NCBI RefSeq assembly: GCF_003347205.1
Contig: NZ_QQBJ01000004.1
Location: 310,001-374,000, forward strand
DNA length: 64,000 nt
From: Mycolicibacterium moriokaense
GTDB taxonomy: Bacteria > Actinomycetota > Actinomycetes > Mycobacteriales > Mycobacteriaceae
Direction of reading: 5' to 3'
Shown: in pieces, positions 1 to 10,928 of the stretch
Numbering within the stretch: position 1 is the first letter of the stretch
Layout: each line of letters opens with the position of its first letter
The notes under the pieces: model-generated
Seen by the model: only the letters and a program-made list of their open reading frames with translations
Told to the model about the DNA's origin: nothing
Databases searched by the model: none
Translations under genes and position numbers: made by a program

Positions 1-668
1 GTGATGCGCCGGAACGCCCGCCGGGGACGGGTCGCGTCGAGGATGGCGACCTCGAGCGTGTCCGGGCCGAGGGCCCGGGTGTCCGAGCCGTTGCCTTCGG
101 CCTTCAGCGCACCGATGGCGATCTTCACGGCCTCGGACAGCGGGGTGTTCTCCGCGTAGGACTGGTTGAGCTTCTCGATGATCGGCTCCGTCGTGCCGCC
201 CATGACCACGAAGTGGGGTTCGTCGGCGATCGACCCGTCGTAGGTGATGCGGTAGAGCTCGGGCGCCTTGGTCTCGCCGTAGTGGGCGACCTCGGCCACG
301 CACAGCTCGACCTCGTAGGGTTTGGCCTGCTCGGTGAAGATGGTGCCGAGAGTCTGGGCGTAGACGTTGGCCAGCTGACGGCCGGTCACGTCACGCCGGT
401 CGTAGGCGTAGCCCCTGGTGTCCGCGTACTGGATGCCGCCACGGCGAAGGTTGTCGAACTCGTTGAACCGACCGACGGCGGCGAACCCGACCCGGTCGTA
501 GAGTTCGCTGACCTTCTGCAGCGACCGCGACGGGTTCTCGGCGACGAACAGCACACCGGAGTCGTAGGCCAGCACCACCACGCTGCGGCCCCTGGCGATG
601 CCCTTGCGCGCAAGCTCCGAGCGCTCGCGCATTGCCTGCTCGGGCGAGATGAAATACGGAAAGCTCAC
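1..668 (-). CDS. prcA: 20S proteasome alpha subunit PrcA (3' end cut by window)
   Basis: Alpha-type subunit of the mycobacterial 20S core proteasome; alpha rings form the outer gates that dock Mpa. The visible 222 codons begin with residues [18 protein letters not shown], the mycobacterial PrcA N-terminus that forms the gate, and continue with the Ntn-fold segments [16 protein letters not shown] and [14 protein letters not shown]. The family is about 248 residues, so roughly 25 C-terminal residues lie outside the window. The GTG start overlaps the prcB stop by 4 bp (GTGA), which indicates coupled translation in the order pup-prcB-prcA. Alpha subunits lack the catalytic threonine. Identification is secure; only the end is missing. 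Confidence 0.95.
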   Translation of the reverse strand, partial: MSFPYFISPEQAMRERSELARKGIARGRSVVVLAYDSGVLFVAENPSRSLQKVSELYDRVGFAAVGRFNEFDNLRRGGIQYADTRGYAYDRRDVTGRQLANVYAQTLGTIFTEQAKPYEVELCVAEVAHYGETKAPELYRITYDGSIADEPHFVVMGGTTEPIIEKLNQSYAENTPLSEAVKIAIGALKAEGNGSDTRALGPDTLEVAILDATRPRRAFRRI

Positions 669-1561
669 GAATCCCCTCGCGCATCCGTCGACGGCCCGGC
701 CGAGTGCCGGAATGTGTCTCTGCGGGAACGATTTTCGATCACCTCACGGGCCAGTGTCGCGATTCGGTCTTCCGCGACCTCCTCGGCACCGTCGGCGCCG
801 AGGAGCACCGCCGTCGGGTAGATGCCGCGCACCAGGTCCGGCCCACCGGTCGCCGAGTCGTCGTCGGCTGCGTCGTAGAGGCCCTCGATCGCGACTCGAA
901 GCGCCGAATCGGCGTCCACGACCTCCGAGTACAGCTTCTTGATCGAAGACTTGGCGAAGATCGAACCGGAGCCGACCGACTGGTAGCCCTCCTCTTCGAA
1001 GTTCCAGCCGCCCGCGGCGTCGAACGAGACGATGCGCCCGGCCGCCTGCGGGTCCGGGTCGTCGAGGTCGTAGCCGGCCAACAGCGGAAGCGCGATGAAG
1101 CCCTGCAGAGCCGCACCGAGGTTGCCGCGCACCATGGTCGCCAACCGGTTCACCTTGCCTGGGAAGGTCAGCATCACGCCCTCGACCTTCTCGTAATGCT
1201 CGAGTTCGACGGCGTAGAGGCGGGCGAACTCGACGGCGATGGCCGCGGTTCCTGCGATGCCCGTCGCCGTGTAGTCGTCGGTGATGTACACCTTCTTCAC
1301 GTCGCGGCTGGCGATCATGTTGCCCTGGGTGGCGCGGCGGTCGCCCGCCATCACCACACCGCCGGGGAAGGTCAGCGCGACGATCGTGGTGCCGTGCGGC
1401 AGCACATCGCCCGATCCCGACACCTCGTGCGTGGCGCCTGTCCTGTTCACAGGCAGCAGTTCGGGCGCCTGACGGCGCAACAGTTCAGAAAAGGACGACA
1501 GGTCCACAGGTACGGAAAGAGGTGACGGAAAGGACAGCTGCTCGCGGTGCGGCCAGCTCAC
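665..1561 (-). CDS. prcB: 20S proteasome beta subunit PrcB (catalytic)
   Basis: Threonine protease subunit of the 20S proteasome, 298 residues. A propeptide of 57 residues ends in LPHG and is followed by [19 protein letters not shown], so Thr58 becomes the N-terminal nucleophile after autocleavage. Further landmarks are [16 protein letters not shown] and the acidic [14 protein letters not shown] segment, both typical of mycobacterial PrcB. The start is GTG and overlaps the pup stop by 4 bp (GTGA). The C-terminus overlaps prcA in the same way. The enzyme degrades pupylated proteins delivered by Mpa. Confidence 0.97.
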   Translation of the reverse strand: MSWPHREQLSFPSPLSVPVDLSSFSELLRRQAPELLPVNRTGATHEVSGSGDVLPHGTTIVALTFPGGVVMAGDRRATQGNMIASRDVKKVYITDDYTATGIAGTAAIAVEFARLYAVELEHYEKVEGVMLTFPGKVNRLATMVRGNLGAALQGFIALPLLAGYDLDDPDPQAAGRIVSFDAAGGWNFEEEGYQSVGSGSIFAKSSIKKLYSEVVDADSALRVAIEGLYDAADDDSATGGPDLVRGIYPTAVLLGADGAEEVAEDRIATLAREVIENRSRRDTFRHSAGPSTDARGDS

Positions 1562-1752
1562 TGTCCCCCCTTCTGGACGTATGCGCGAACGAAGTCTTCG
1601 GCGTTCTCTTCCAGAACGTCGTCGATCTCGTCGAGCAGATCGTCGGTCTCCTCGGTCAGCTTCTCGCGACGCTCTTGCCCGGCGGCCGTGCTGCCGGTGA
1701 GGTCGTCGTCCTCGCCGCCACCACCGCCACGCTTGGTCTGCTCCTGAGCCAT
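1558..1752 (-). CDS. pup: Prokaryotic ubiquitin-like protein Pup
   Basis: Intrinsically disordered 64-residue tag that is ligated to substrate lysines and recognised by the Mpa coiled coil. The chosen ATG gives [17 protein letters not shown] at the N-terminus. The helix-forming C-terminal half ([19 protein letters not shown]) binds Mpa, and the protein ends in GGQ. The final Gln must be deamidated by Dop before ligation. An in-frame start five codons upstream (MQEAA) exists but does not match the family start. It is the first gene of the pup-prcB-prcA overlapping unit. Confidence 0.96.
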   Translation of the reverse strand: MAQEQTKRGGGGGEDDDLTGSTAAGQERREKLTEETDDLLDEIDDVLEENAEDFVRAYVQKGGQ

Positions 1753-1846
1753 CGCTGCCTCCTGCATCGTATTCGGCGGGCCGTGTCGCCGCCCGCCGGT
1801 TACTCCACCCTACCGGTGTACGCCCGAATTGCCGGGTATAGCGCGG

Positions 1847-3355
1847 TTAGTTGGTGAGCTGCTCTACCAATTCCACGGCGCTGTCCACGGAGTCCAGCAG
1901 CGCCCCGACGTGCGCTTTACTCCCCCGCAGCGGCTCCAGCGTCGGAATCCGGACCAGCGAATCACCGCCCAGATCGAAGATGACGGAGTCCCAGCTGGCG
2001 GCGGCGATGTCGGCGCCGAAGCGGCGCAGACACTCGCCACGGAAATACGCGCGGGTGTCGATCGGCGGCGAGTCGACGGCGTCAAGCACCTGCTGCTCGG
2101 TGATCAACCGCTTCATCGAACCGCGCGCGACGAGCCGGTTGTAGAGGCCCTTGTCGAGGCGGACGTCGGAGTACTGCAGGTCGACCAGGTGCAGCCGGGG
2201 CGCCGACCAGCCGAGGTTCTCCCGGTTGCGGAAACCCTCCAGCAACCGCAGTTTCGCGGGCCAGTCCAGGATCTCGGCGCATTCCATCGGGTCGCGCTCG
2301 AGCAGGTCGAGCACGTTCGCCCACGTCTCGACGATGTCGGCGGCGCGCGGGTCGGGATCGCGGCTGTCCACCAGCTTGGCCACCCGGTCGAGATAAATCC
2401 GTTGCAGCGCAAGGCCGGTCAGCTCGCGGCCGTCGGCAAGGGCCACGGTGGCGCGCAGCGACGGGTCGCGGCTGATGACGTGCACGGCGTGCACCGGCCT
2501 GGCGAGGGTGAGGTCGGTGAGGTCGATCCCGGCCTGCGGGCCCTCTTCGATCAGGTCCAGCACCAGCGACGTGGCGCCCAGCTTGAGATAGGTCGACGTC
2601 TCGGCGAGGTTCGCGTCGCCGATGATGACGTGCAGCCGCCGGTACTTGTCGGCGTCGGCGTGCGGCTCGTCGCGAGTGTTGATGATGCCGCGCTTGAGCG
2701 TGGTCTCCAGCCCGACCTCGACCTCGATGTAGTCGGAGCGCTGGGACAGTTGGAAGCCGGGCTCGTCGCCGGACGGGCCGATCCCGACCCTGCCCGAGCC
2801 GGTGACCACCTGACGGGACACCAGGAACGGCGTCAGGCCCGCGATCACCGCCGAGAACGGCGTCTGGCGCGACATCAGGTAGTTCTCGTGGGAACCGTAG
2901 GACGCGCCCTTGCCGTCCACGTTGTTCTTGTACAGCTGCAGCTTGGCCGCGCCGGGCACACTGGCCACGTGGCGCGCGGCGGCCTCCATCACGCGTTCCC
3001 CGGCCTTGTCCCAGATGACGGCGTCCAGCGGGTCGGTGCATTCGGGCGCCGCATACTCAGGGTGGGCGTGATCGACGTACAACCGCGCGCCATTGGTGAG
3101 GATCATGTTGGCGGCACCGACCTCGTCGGCGTCGACCACCGGCGGCGGGCCGGCGGACCGGCTGAGGTCGAAGCCGCGAGCGTCGCGCAGCGGCGATTCG
3201 ACCTCGTAATCCCATCGGGTGCGCTTGGCGCGCTGGATGCCCGCGGCCGCGGCATATGCCAGCACCGCCTGCGTCGACGTCAGGATCGGATTCGCGGTCG
3301 GGTCGGACGGCGAAGAGATCCCGTACTCGACCTCCGTTCCGATAATCCGTTGCAT
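1847..3355 (-). CDS. dop: Deamidase/depupylase of Pup, Dop
   Basis: Glutamine synthetase-like enzyme of 502 residues that deamidates the C-terminal Gln of Pup and also removes Pup from substrates. The N-terminus [14 protein letters not shown] carries the nucleotide and Mg-binding glutamates of the Dop/PafA fold. Continuing landmarks are [32 protein letters not shown] and [19 protein letters not shown]. The flexible Dop-loop region near residues 40-80, absent from PafA, is present and separates it from the ligase. It lies 94 bp upstream of pup on the same strand. pafA is not in this window. Confidence 0.96.
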   Translation of the reverse strand: MQRIIGTEVEYGISSPSDPTANPILTSTQAVLAYAAAAGIQRAKRTRWDYEVESPLRDARGFDLSRSAGPPPVVDADEVGAANMILTNGARLYVDHAHPEYAAPECTDPLDAVIWDKAGERVMEAAARHVASVPGAAKLQLYKNNVDGKGASYGSHENYLMSRQTPFSAVIAGLTPFLVSRQVVTGSGRVGIGPSGDEPGFQLSQRSDYIEVEVGLETTLKRGIINTRDEPHADADKYRRLHVIIGDANLAETSTYLKLGATSLVLDLIEEGPQAGIDLTDLTLARPVHAVHVISRDPSLRATVALADGRELTGLALQRIYLDRVAKLVDSRDPDPRAADIVETWANVLDLLERDPMECAEILDWPAKLRLLEGFRNRENLGWSAPRLHLVDLQYSDVRLDKGLYNRLVARGSMKRLITEQQVLDAVDSPPIDTRAYFRGECLRRFGADIAAASWDSVIFDLGGDSLVRIPTLEPLRGSKAHVGALLDSVDSAVELVEQLTN

Positions 3356-3394
3356 ATCCCCAGCCTAGGTGACGACCCGAAGTAGCCTGCGACC

Positions 3395-4555
3395 GTGCCT
3401 TCTGACCAGGATCGAGTCGCGCGACGGCGGGCTGCCGACCGGTGGTTCTTGCAGCGCGGTCTGCCCGCCGTGCTCAGGCCGGGTGCGCTGGTGCGACGGT
3501 TGCTGCCCAGGACGGCACCCATGCTGGCGGCCTTTGCCGTATTCATGGCCAATTCCGTTCTGGTCGTGGCGATCACGGGGAAACACACGATCAGCATCGA
3601 CGGCGAGCCCACCCGCACCGAGTGGTTCGTGCTGGGGCTGTTGGTCCTGGTATCGCCGATCGCAGCGGTCGTCGGCTGGTGTGTCTCACGGCTGCAGTCC
3701 ATCCGCACCCGCCTGATCGCGGCGCTGTTGTCGATTGCGTTGGTGGCCATCTGCGGCATCGTCGGCGGCCCGAGCGAGCGGATCGCGGCCAATCTGATCT
3801 TCGAGGCCATCGTCGTCGCCGGCGCGTTGATGCTGACCGCCTCCGGGATCGGGTCGATCCTCGGCTGGGGACTGCGCACAGCGCTGCTGAACATGGTGTT
3901 CCTCGGGCCGCTGTTCGTTCGCGCGCTGCCAGTGGTGCTGCTGACGGTACTGGTGTTCTTCAACACCTATGTGTGGACCATGGCGTCCACGGTCAGCAGG
4001 TCTCGGCTGTGGCTGGCGCTGTTGTTCCTGGCGTTCATCGCGGTCGCGTTCATCGGATCGGCGACCGTGGAGCGGGTGCGACCGATGCTCTCGGGATCGC
4101 GTCGCTCCGAAGACGACGACGTCCGGTTGACCGGCACCCCCTTCGAGGCGATGCCCGCGCCCGCCGACGACCACCCGTTGTCGCGCCTGGAACGCTTGAA
4201 CGTGATCTTCGTGCTGACCACCTCGCAGGTGCTGCAGGTCGGGTTGATGGCGATCGTCGCGGCACTGATCTTCCTGGTGCTCGGCCTGATCCTGCTCAGC
4301 CCGGAACTGCTGGGGCTGTGGACCCGCAACGGACCGAACGACGGCCAGTTCCTCGGCATGACGCTGCCGGTGCCCAATGCGCTGATCCAGGTCAGCATGT
4401 TCCTGGCGGCAATGACGTTCATGTACATCAGCGCCCGCGCAGTCGGCGACTCCGACTACCGGACCCGGTTCCTCGACCCGCTCATCGACGACCTGCGCCT
4501 GACGCTGGTCGCCCGAAGCCGTTACCGGGCCGCCGTTTCGAGCATCGGCGCGTAA
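3395..4555 (+). CDS. Integral membrane protein, Rv2113-like (copy 1)
   Basis: A 386-residue polytopic membrane protein with hydrophobic segments near residues 45-65, 80-105, 115-130, 140-200, 275-310 and 330-350. It resembles M. tuberculosis Rv2113, which sits in the same place between dop and mpa. The GTG start lies 39 bp from the divergent dop start, so the two genes share a promoter region. The ending DYRTRFLDPLIDDLRLTL is shared with the following gene (YRQRFFDPLVSDVATSL), showing that the two are paralogues. No catalytic motif is recognisable and the function is unknown. The conserved position makes a role linked to proteasome biology conceivable but unproven. Confidence 0.75.
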   Translation: MPSDQDRVARRRAADRWFLQRGLPAVLRPGALVRRLLPRTAPMLAAFAVFMANSVLVVAITGKHTISIDGEPTRTEWFVLGLLVLVSPIAAVVGWCVSRLQSIRTRLIAALLSIALVAICGIVGGPSERIAANLIFEAIVVAGALMLTASGIGSILGWGLRTALLNMVFLGPLFVRALPVVLLTVLVFFNTYVWTMASTVSRSRLWLALLFLAFIAVAFIGSATVERVRPMLSGSRRSEDDDVRLTGTPFEAMPAPADDHPLSRLERLNVIFVLTTSQVLQVGLMAIVAALIFLVLGLILLSPELLGLWTRNGPNDGQFLGMTLPVPNALIQVSMFLAAMTFMYISARAVGDSDYRTRFLDPLIDDLRLTLVARSRYRAAVSSIGA

Positions 4556-4584
4556 CCGGCGCCCGCGGCCTTCGGTCCCGCACA

Positions 4585-5778
4585 ATGTTTGCCGTGTCGA
4601 ACATGCGCGAAGTCCACCAGTGGTTCCTGCACCGCGGGCTGCCGCTGGTGCTGACCCGTCGCGTGCGCTCGCGGGCGCTGATCGAACGTTCGGCGCCCGT
4701 GGTGAGCGGCGCCGGCGCGATCATCGCGCTGACGATGATGGCCGCCGAACTCACCGACGGCGACCCGGACTTCGGCAACGTGATTCGACTCGCGGTGCTG
4801 ACCCTGGTGCTGATCGCCGCCCCGGTGGCGGTGTATCTGCTGCATCACACGGGCACCACACTGGGCAAGGCGGGCAGGCGCTCGGCCGCGCTGCTGGTGA
4901 TGGCCCTGTTCGTATTCGGACTACCGTTCGCCGACAGCGGTTTCTCCGGTTTCGCCGCCGCCGAGATCATCGGCTTCGCCGTCGTCGCGCTGCTGGCCGT
5001 GTGGCTGACCTACCTCGGCCTGGGGTCGATCGCGCTGTGGGCGTTTCGGTACGCACTGGTGCAGGTCGGTGCACTGGGCACGCTGATGAGCCGCGCGCTG
5101 CCCCTGCTGATGCTCACCGTGGTGGTGTATTTCACCGGCGAGCTGTGGCAGTTGGCGGCCCGGATGACACGCCAAAGGCTTTGGCAGACAATCGGATTCC
5201 TCGCCGTCGTGGCGATAGTGTTCATGGTGACCACGATCCGCGACGAGGTGCGCGCATTGCGCGAGGACCGGGCCGAGCAGCACGATCCGGCCCGGCTGCT
5301 GGCGGGCACGCCGCTGCAGCCCGAGGCCGGACACCAACCGAAGCGCACCGCCCTGTCCCTGGCCGAGCAGATCAACGTGGTCGCGGTGATGGTGGTGTCG
5401 CAGGCCATCCAGGTGGTGTTCTTCACCGCGGGCCTGTTCGCGTTCTTCCTGGCGCTGGGCATCATCGCCATCCCCGACGACGTGACCGTGCTGTGGTCAT
5501 CAGAATCGAACTGCGCGGTCGGCGAACCGCCCTGCGCGGGAACGTGGTTCGGCGTTCACATCCCGATCCCGCAGACAGTGGTGCACACGTCGTTGTTCGT
5601 CGCCGTGCTGTCCGGGCTCTACTTCACCGTGAGCACCAGCGTGGACCCGTTGTACCGGCAGCGCTTCTTCGATCCGCTGGTGTCCGACGTGGCGACCAGC
5701 CTGGCCGGCCGCGACGCCTACCTCGAGATGGAGAACCGGCGCGGCACAACCGATCCCGCGCCGGACCCCGTCGCCTAG
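4585..5778 (+). CDS. Integral membrane protein, Rv2113-like (copy 2)
   Basis: A 397-residue membrane protein paralogous to the gene before it. Both begin with a short basic stretch followed by WFL-RGLP-VL-R, then four or more clustered membrane segments, a charged linker (VRALREDRAEQHDPARLLAGTPL) and a second group of membrane helices. The length equals that of Rv2113 as I recall it. An ATG at 4585 was chosen; a GTG at 4594 in the same frame is an alternative. Only 29 bp separate it from copy 1, so they are probably co-transcribed. Two cysteines (CAVGEPPC) lie in an extracytoplasmic-looking loop. No function can be assigned. Confidence 0.7.
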   Translation: MFAVSNMREVHQWFLHRGLPLVLTRRVRSRALIERSAPVVSGAGAIIALTMMAAELTDGDPDFGNVIRLAVLTLVLIAAPVAVYLLHHTGTTLGKAGRRSAALLVMALFVFGLPFADSGFSGFAAAEIIGFAVVALLAVWLTYLGLGSIALWAFRYALVQVGALGTLMSRALPLLMLTVVVYFTGELWQLAARMTRQRLWQTIGFLAVVAIVFMVTTIRDEVRALREDRAEQHDPARLLAGTPLQPEAGHQPKRTALSLAEQINVVAVMVVSQAIQVVFFTAGLFAFFLALGIIAIPDDVTVLWSSESNCAVGEPPCAGTWFGVHIPIPQTVVHTSLFVAVLSGLYFTVSTSVDPLYRQRFFDPLVSDVATSLAGRDAYLEMENRRGTTDPAPDPVA

Positions 5779-5785
5779 CCTCCGA

Positions 5786-5837
5786 GCGTGCGTGTTTGCA
5801 CACGACACGCCGGCATTCGGCGTACAACCACGCACGC
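5786..5837. repeat. Nested imperfect palindrome between convergent genes
   Basis: Arms GCGTGCGTGTTTG (5786-5798) and CAACCACGCACGC (5825-5837) pair at 12 of 13 positions. Inside them lies a second hairpin, CGCCG-GCATT-CGGCG. It fills the gap between the membrane protein gene and mpa, which converge here, so it may act as a bidirectional terminator or be a mycobacterial REP-like repeat. No T-tract follows. Confidence 0.6.
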
Positions 5838-5852
5838 CCGCGGTGCGACGGA

Positions 5853-7682
5853 CTAGAGGTACTGACCCAGGTTCGACTCGGTGTCGATGGCGCGGCTGGC
5901 CGACGAACTCTTGCCGGTGACCAGCGTGCGGATGTAGACGATCCGCTCGCCCTTCTTGCCCGAGATCCTGGCCCAGTCATCGGGATTGGTGGTGTTGGGC
6001 AGGTCCTCGTTCTCGGCGAATTCGTCGACGATCGAGTCGAGTAGGTGCTGGATGCGCAGACCCGGTTGGCCCGTCTCCAACACCGACTTGATCGCGTTCT
6101 TCTTCGCCCGGTCGACCACGTTCTGGATCATCGCCCCGGAGTTGAAGTCCTTGAAGTACATGACTTCCTTGTCGCCGTTGGCGTAGGTCACCTCGAGGAA
6201 CCGGTTGTCGTCGATCTCGGCGTACATCCGGTCGACGACCTTCTCGATCATCGCCTTGATGCAGGCCGCGCGATCGCCGCTGAACTCCGCGAGGTCGTCG
6301 GCGTGCACCGGCAGTTCCTCGGTGAGGTACTTGCTGTAGATGTCCTGGGCCGCTTCGGCATCCGGGCGCTCGATCTTGATCTTGACGTCCAACCGGCCCG
6401 GCCGCAGGATCGCGGGGTCGATCATGTCCTCGCGGTTGGACGCGCCGATCACGATGACGTTCTCCAGGCCCTCGACGCCGTCGATCTCCGACAGCAGCTG
6501 TGGCACCACGGTGGTCTCCACGTCGGAGCTGACGCCGGTGCCGCGGGTGCGGAAGATCGAGTCCATCTCGTCGAAGAACACGATCACCGGGGTGCCCTCG
6601 GAGGCCTTCTCACGCGCCCGCTGGAAGATCAGCCGGATGTGGCGTTCGGTCTCGCCGACGAACTTGTTCAGCAGCTCCGGGCCCTTGATGTTGAGGAAGT
6701 ACGACTTGGCCTCGCGGGCGTCGTCGCCGCGCACCTCGGCCATCTTCTTGGCCAGCGAATTGGCGACCGCCTTGGCGATCAGCGTCTTGCCGCAGCCGGG
6801 AGGCCCGTAGAGCAGCACACCCTTGGGCGGCCGCAGCGAGTACTCCCGGTAGAGCTCCTTGTGCAGGAACGGCAGTTCGACGGCGTCGCGGATCTGCTCG
6901 ATCTGGCGACCCAGCCCGCCGATGTCGCTGTAGCTGACGTCGGGCACCTCTTCCAGCACCAGGTCCTCGACCTCGGCCTTGGGAATGCGCTCGAAGGCGT
7001 AGCCCGCCTTGGTGTCGACCAGCAACGAGTCGCCGGGCCGCAGCTTGCGCGGGCGGCTGTCGTCCAACTCGTCGTCCTCGGCGAGATCCACGCTGGGGGG
7101 CAGATCCTCGGCGGCCACCAACGGCTCCGCCAGCCACACGATGCGCTCCTCGTCGGCGTGGCCGACCACCAGCGCGCGGTGTCCGTCGGACAGGATTTCG
7201 CGCAGGGTGGAAATCTCGCCGACCGCCTCGAAGTTGCCGGCCTCCACGACCGTGAGCGCCTCGTTGAGCCGGACTGTCTGGCCCTGCTTGAGGCCCTTCG
7301 TGTCGATGTTCGGTGAGCAGGTGAGCCGCATCTTGCGACCGGAGGTGAACACGTCGACGGTGTCGTCCTCCTGCACTCCCAGAAGCACGCCATAGCCGCT
7401 CGGCGGCTGCCCGAGCCTGTCGACCTCTTCGCGCAGGGCCAGCAACTGCTGACGGGCCTCCTTGAGGGTCTCCATCAGCTTCGAGTTCCTGGCGGCGAGT
7501 GAATCGATCCTCGCCTCCAACTGGTGCACATCACGGGCGCTACGAAGACCACTCTGGGGGCCCACCGCGTTCTCCAGCTGCTCACGCAGTACTGCTGCCT
7601 CGCGGCGGAGCTCCTCCAGCTCGGCCGCGTCGTCGCTGGACATCGGTGTCCCGTAGGATTCAGAACGCTCTGACTCGCTCAT
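5853..7682 (-). CDS. mpa: Proteasome-associated AAA ATPase Mpa (ARC)
   Basis: Hexameric unfoldase that recognises pupylated proteins and threads them into the 20S core; 609 residues, the same length as the M. tuberculosis protein. An N-terminal coiled coil (about residues 18-92) binds Pup and is followed by two OB-type subdomains (about 97-240). The AAA domain has Walker A GPPGCGKT (293-300), Walker B with FFDEMD (369-374) and an arginine finger region ILRPGR (425-430). It ends in QYL; the penultimate Tyr inserts into the alpha-ring pockets. Its own promoter must lie in the 147-bp gap shared with the divergent secreted-antigen gene. Confidence 0.97.
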   Translation of the reverse strand: MSESERSESYGTPMSSDDAAELEELRREAAVLREQLENAVGPQSGLRSARDVHQLEARIDSLAARNSKLMETLKEARQQLLALREEVDRLGQPPSGYGVLLGVQEDDTVDVFTSGRKMRLTCSPNIDTKGLKQGQTVRLNEALTVVEAGNFEAVGEISTLREILSDGHRALVVGHADEERIVWLAEPLVAAEDLPPSVDLAEDDELDDSRPRKLRPGDSLLVDTKAGYAFERIPKAEVEDLVLEEVPDVSYSDIGGLGRQIEQIRDAVELPFLHKELYREYSLRPPKGVLLYGPPGCGKTLIAKAVANSLAKKMAEVRGDDAREAKSYFLNIKGPELLNKFVGETERHIRLIFQRAREKASEGTPVIVFFDEMDSIFRTRGTGVSSDVETTVVPQLLSEIDGVEGLENVIVIGASNREDMIDPAILRPGRLDVKIKIERPDAEAAQDIYSKYLTEELPVHADDLAEFSGDRAACIKAMIEKVVDRMYAEIDDNRFLEVTYANGDKEVMYFKDFNSGAMIQNVVDRAKKNAIKSVLETGQPGLRIQHLLDSIVDEFAENEDLPNTTNPDDWARISGKKGERIVYIRTLVTGKSSSASRAIDTESNLGQYL

Positions 7683-7829
7683 GTTGCGCTCCCTCCCTGC
7701 ACCGGAAGTTGGTGCAGTAACAACTTCAACGCTACCGGCGATTCAGCCATTGTGTGCGGTCTAGAGATTCGACACACCAGCAACACTTGTTAACCTGATG
7801 CTTGATCTTGGCCAATCGAAAGGACAGCC

Positions 7830-8261
7830 ATGACCCTGAAATCCCTCGTAACCGGCGTCGCAGCAGCTGCTGTGGTGGGCGGTGCGGCGATGGGTGTGAC
7901 TTCCATTGCATCCCCTGCGATCGCTTTCGCCGATGATTGTGTCGACGCCGGCACGCTGCAGGGTGTGCTCGACACCCTGGTCGCCCCGGGTGTTGGTTTC
8001 AACTCGCCGGCCAAGGCCAACCTGGTCGAGGGCGGGGTCGGCATCGTCAAGGGCCGGCTGGCCGACGGCGCGCTGAAGAACGCGTACGCCGAGGGCACGC
8101 TGCCGACGACGATCACCGTCGCCGAGCCCACCTGCAGCGGCAACGCCGCGACGTCGGTGGTCTCGGCCGCCGGCAAGAGCATGCCGATCACCTTCGTCAA
8201 CGAGGGCAACTGGAAGGTCTCCGCCGCCTCGGCGTCGACCGTGCTCGCGGCATTCGCCTGA
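7830..8261 (+). CDS. Secreted low-molecular-weight antigen, MTB12/CFP2 family
   Basis: A 143-residue exported protein. A Sec signal peptide with a small basic start and an Ala/Val/Gly-rich core (residues 6-30) ends near AIAFA-DD. The mature part has two cysteines (DDCVDAG and PTCSGN) and the family pattern of a small helical/sheet domain ending in TFVNEGNWKVSAASA, which matches the MTB12 ending (TFVNQGGWMLSRASA). It sits immediately upstream of an LppK-like lipoprotein with the same fold pattern, suggesting a local duplication. The precise function of the family is unknown. The ATG is preceded by a GAAAGGA ribosome binding site. Confidence 0.85.
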   Translation: MTLKSLVTGVAAAAVVGGAAMGVTSIASPAIAFADDCVDAGTLQGVLDTLVAPGVGFNSPAKANLVEGGVGIVKGRLADGALKNAYAEGTLPTTITVAEPTCSGNAATSVVSAAGKSMPITFVNEGNWKVSAASASTVLAAFA

Positions 8262-8272
8262 TCCCTAGAACC

Positions 8273-8803
8273 GTGCGACAGCGGCCAACGGTATTTCCGT
8301 TGGTCGCTGTCGCGTTTTGCGGGGCGATTGCGATGGCCGGATGCGACAGCGGCGCGCCGCCCGCACCCAGTGAGCCACCGTCGACGACCGCGGTGGCCTC
8401 ACCCGTCGCGCCGCCGGCGTCCTCTCCCCTCCCGCCCCCAGACGCGTTGACCGACGTGCTGGCCCGGCTGTCGGATCCGGCTGTGTCCGGCGCCGACAAG
8501 GTCGCGCTGGTGGAGTTGGCGACGGCCGACGATGCCGCCGCGCTGGACAAGTTCGCCAAGGCGCTGGGCGACAACGGAGCGCTGCCGCTGACGTTCGAGG
8601 CCGTCGACCTGAAGTGGTCGGAGACCGAGCCGGGCAACGTGGTCGCGACGGTCAATGTGACGACGGCCAACAAGCCGCCGGACACCTTCAGCTTTCCGAT
8701 GGAGTTCACGCCGGTCCGCGACGGCTGGCAGCTGACCCGCAAAACCGCCGACCTGCTCCTCGATTTTGGCGAAGGGGCGACCGCCACGTCGCCGCCGCCG
8801 TGA
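8273..8803 (+). CDS. lppK: Lipoprotein LppK-like (MTB12 family)
   Basis: A 176-residue predicted lipoprotein. The GTG start at 8273 gives a basic N-region (MRQRP), a hydrophobic core and a lipobox-like MAGC with the modified Cys near residue 24. A Pro/Ser/Thr-rich linker follows, then a domain with PDALTDVLARLSDPAVSG and FPMEFTPVRDGWQLTRKTA. These match M. tuberculosis LppK (Rv2116) in both sequence and position between mpa and the DUF503 gene. The gap to the preceding MTB12-like gene is only 11 bp, so they are likely co-transcribed. The signal sequence predicts attachment to the outer face of the membrane. Confidence 0.82.
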   Translation: MRQRPTVFPLVAVAFCGAIAMAGCDSGAPPAPSEPPSTTAVASPVAPPASSPLPPPDALTDVLARLSDPAVSGADKVALVELATADDAAALDKFAKALGDNGALPLTFEAVDLKWSETEPGNVVATVNVTTANKPPDTFSFPMEFTPVRDGWQLTRKTADLLLDFGEGATATSPPP

Positions 8804-8813
8804 CGATGACGAC

Positions 8814-9949
<1,136 letters not shown>

Positions 9950-10018
9950 TCAGCCTGCCAGCAGACGCGCCGAAGCACGTGCCCGGGGTTGTCGGGCGTC
10001 GGTCATAGGCTGCGGGTC

Positions 10019-10906
10019 ATGGACCAACAAGAGGTCCCGGCCACACGCCGACCGGCGCTGTCGCCATCACGGGCCAGTGACTTCAAGCAGTGCCCGCTGC
10101 TGTACCGGTTCCGCGCCATCGACCGGCTGCCGGAACCACCTTCGACCGCACAATTGCGTGGGTCCGTCGTGCACGCGGCCCTCGAACAGCTCTACGCGCT
10201 GCCCGCACCCCAGCGCCTGCCCGAGACGGCACATTCTCTGGTCGCGCCGGCGTGGGACCGCGTCGTCGCCGATCAGCCCGAGCTCGCCGACGATGTCGAA
10301 CCCGCGGTGCGGGCGGAGCTGTTGAACGACGCGAAGGCGTTGCTGTCGGGTTACTACCGGCTCGAGGATCCGACGCGATTCGACCCCGAGAGCTGCGAGC
10401 AACGCGTCGAGGTCGAACTCGCCGACGGCACTCTGCTGCGCGGGTTCGTCGACCGCATCGACGTCGCGCCCACCGGGGAGATGCGGGTGGTCGACTACAA
10501 GACCGGCAAGGCGCCGCCGGCAGCGCGAGCGCTGGCCGAGTTCAAGGCGATGTTCCAGATGAAGTTCTATGCCGTCGCGCTGCTGCGGTCGCGGGGCGTG
10601 CTGCCCACGCGGTTGCGGCTGCTGTATCTGGCCGACGGTCAGGTGTTGGACTACTCCCCTGACCTCGAGGAGCTGGAGCGCTTCGAGAAGACGCTGATCG
10701 CGATCTGGCGGGCCATCCAAACCGCCGGAGCCACAGGCGATTTCCGCCCCCACCCGTCGCGAATGTGCGATTGGTGTGCCCATCACGCGCACTGCCCGGT
10801 GTTCGGTGGCACGCCGCCGCCGTACCCGGGCTGGCCGGAACACCCGGCCGAGGGCAGTGGCCCGGGCGAGGACGCGGTGCTCTACTCCGCGGAACCTGCG
10901 GCGTGA
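10019..10906 (+). CDS. RecB-family PD-(D/E)XK nuclease with Fe-S cluster motif
   Basis: Single-domain nuclease of 295 residues resembling Rv2119. It carries the catalytic motif set GFVDRIDV (Asp), then VVDYKTGK (Asp-Tyr-Lys), and a final QMKFYAVALL helix. A cysteine near the N-terminus (DFKQCPLLYRFR) together with CDWCAHHAHC near the C-terminus is the four-cysteine arrangement seen in AddB/Cas4 Fe-S nucleases. There is no helicase domain. It is divergent from trmI with a 75-bp gap. A role in DNA processing or repair is inferred from the family only. Confidence 0.85.
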   Translation: MDQQEVPATRRPALSPSRASDFKQCPLLYRFRAIDRLPEPPSTAQLRGSVVHAALEQLYALPAPQRLPETAHSLVAPAWDRVVADQPELADDVEPAVRAELLNDAKALLSGYYRLEDPTRFDPESCEQRVEVELADGTLLRGFVDRIDVAPTGEMRVVDYKTGKAPPAARALAEFKAMFQMKFYAVALLRSRGVLPTRLRLLYLADGQVLDYSPDLEELERFEKTLIAIWRAIQTAGATGDFRPHPSRMCDWCAHHAHCPVFGGTPPPYPGWPEHPAEGSGPGEDAVLYSAEPAA

Positions 10907-10928
10907 GCACCCGAGGCGGGCCGAGGCG

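Noticed and set aside
213-821. Long open frame opposite prcA/prcB
   Set aside because: Antisense shadow of the proteasome genes: no domain, and the codon pattern follows the opposite strand.
1829-3385. 518-codon open frame opposite dop
   Set aside because: It mirrors dop exactly and is rich in Arg/Val/Gly as expected from the complement of a high-GC gene.
3442-4584. Upstream in-frame extension of the second membrane protein
   Set aside because: It runs through the first membrane protein gene in another frame and is Arg-rich non-protein sequence; the homologous start is at 4585.
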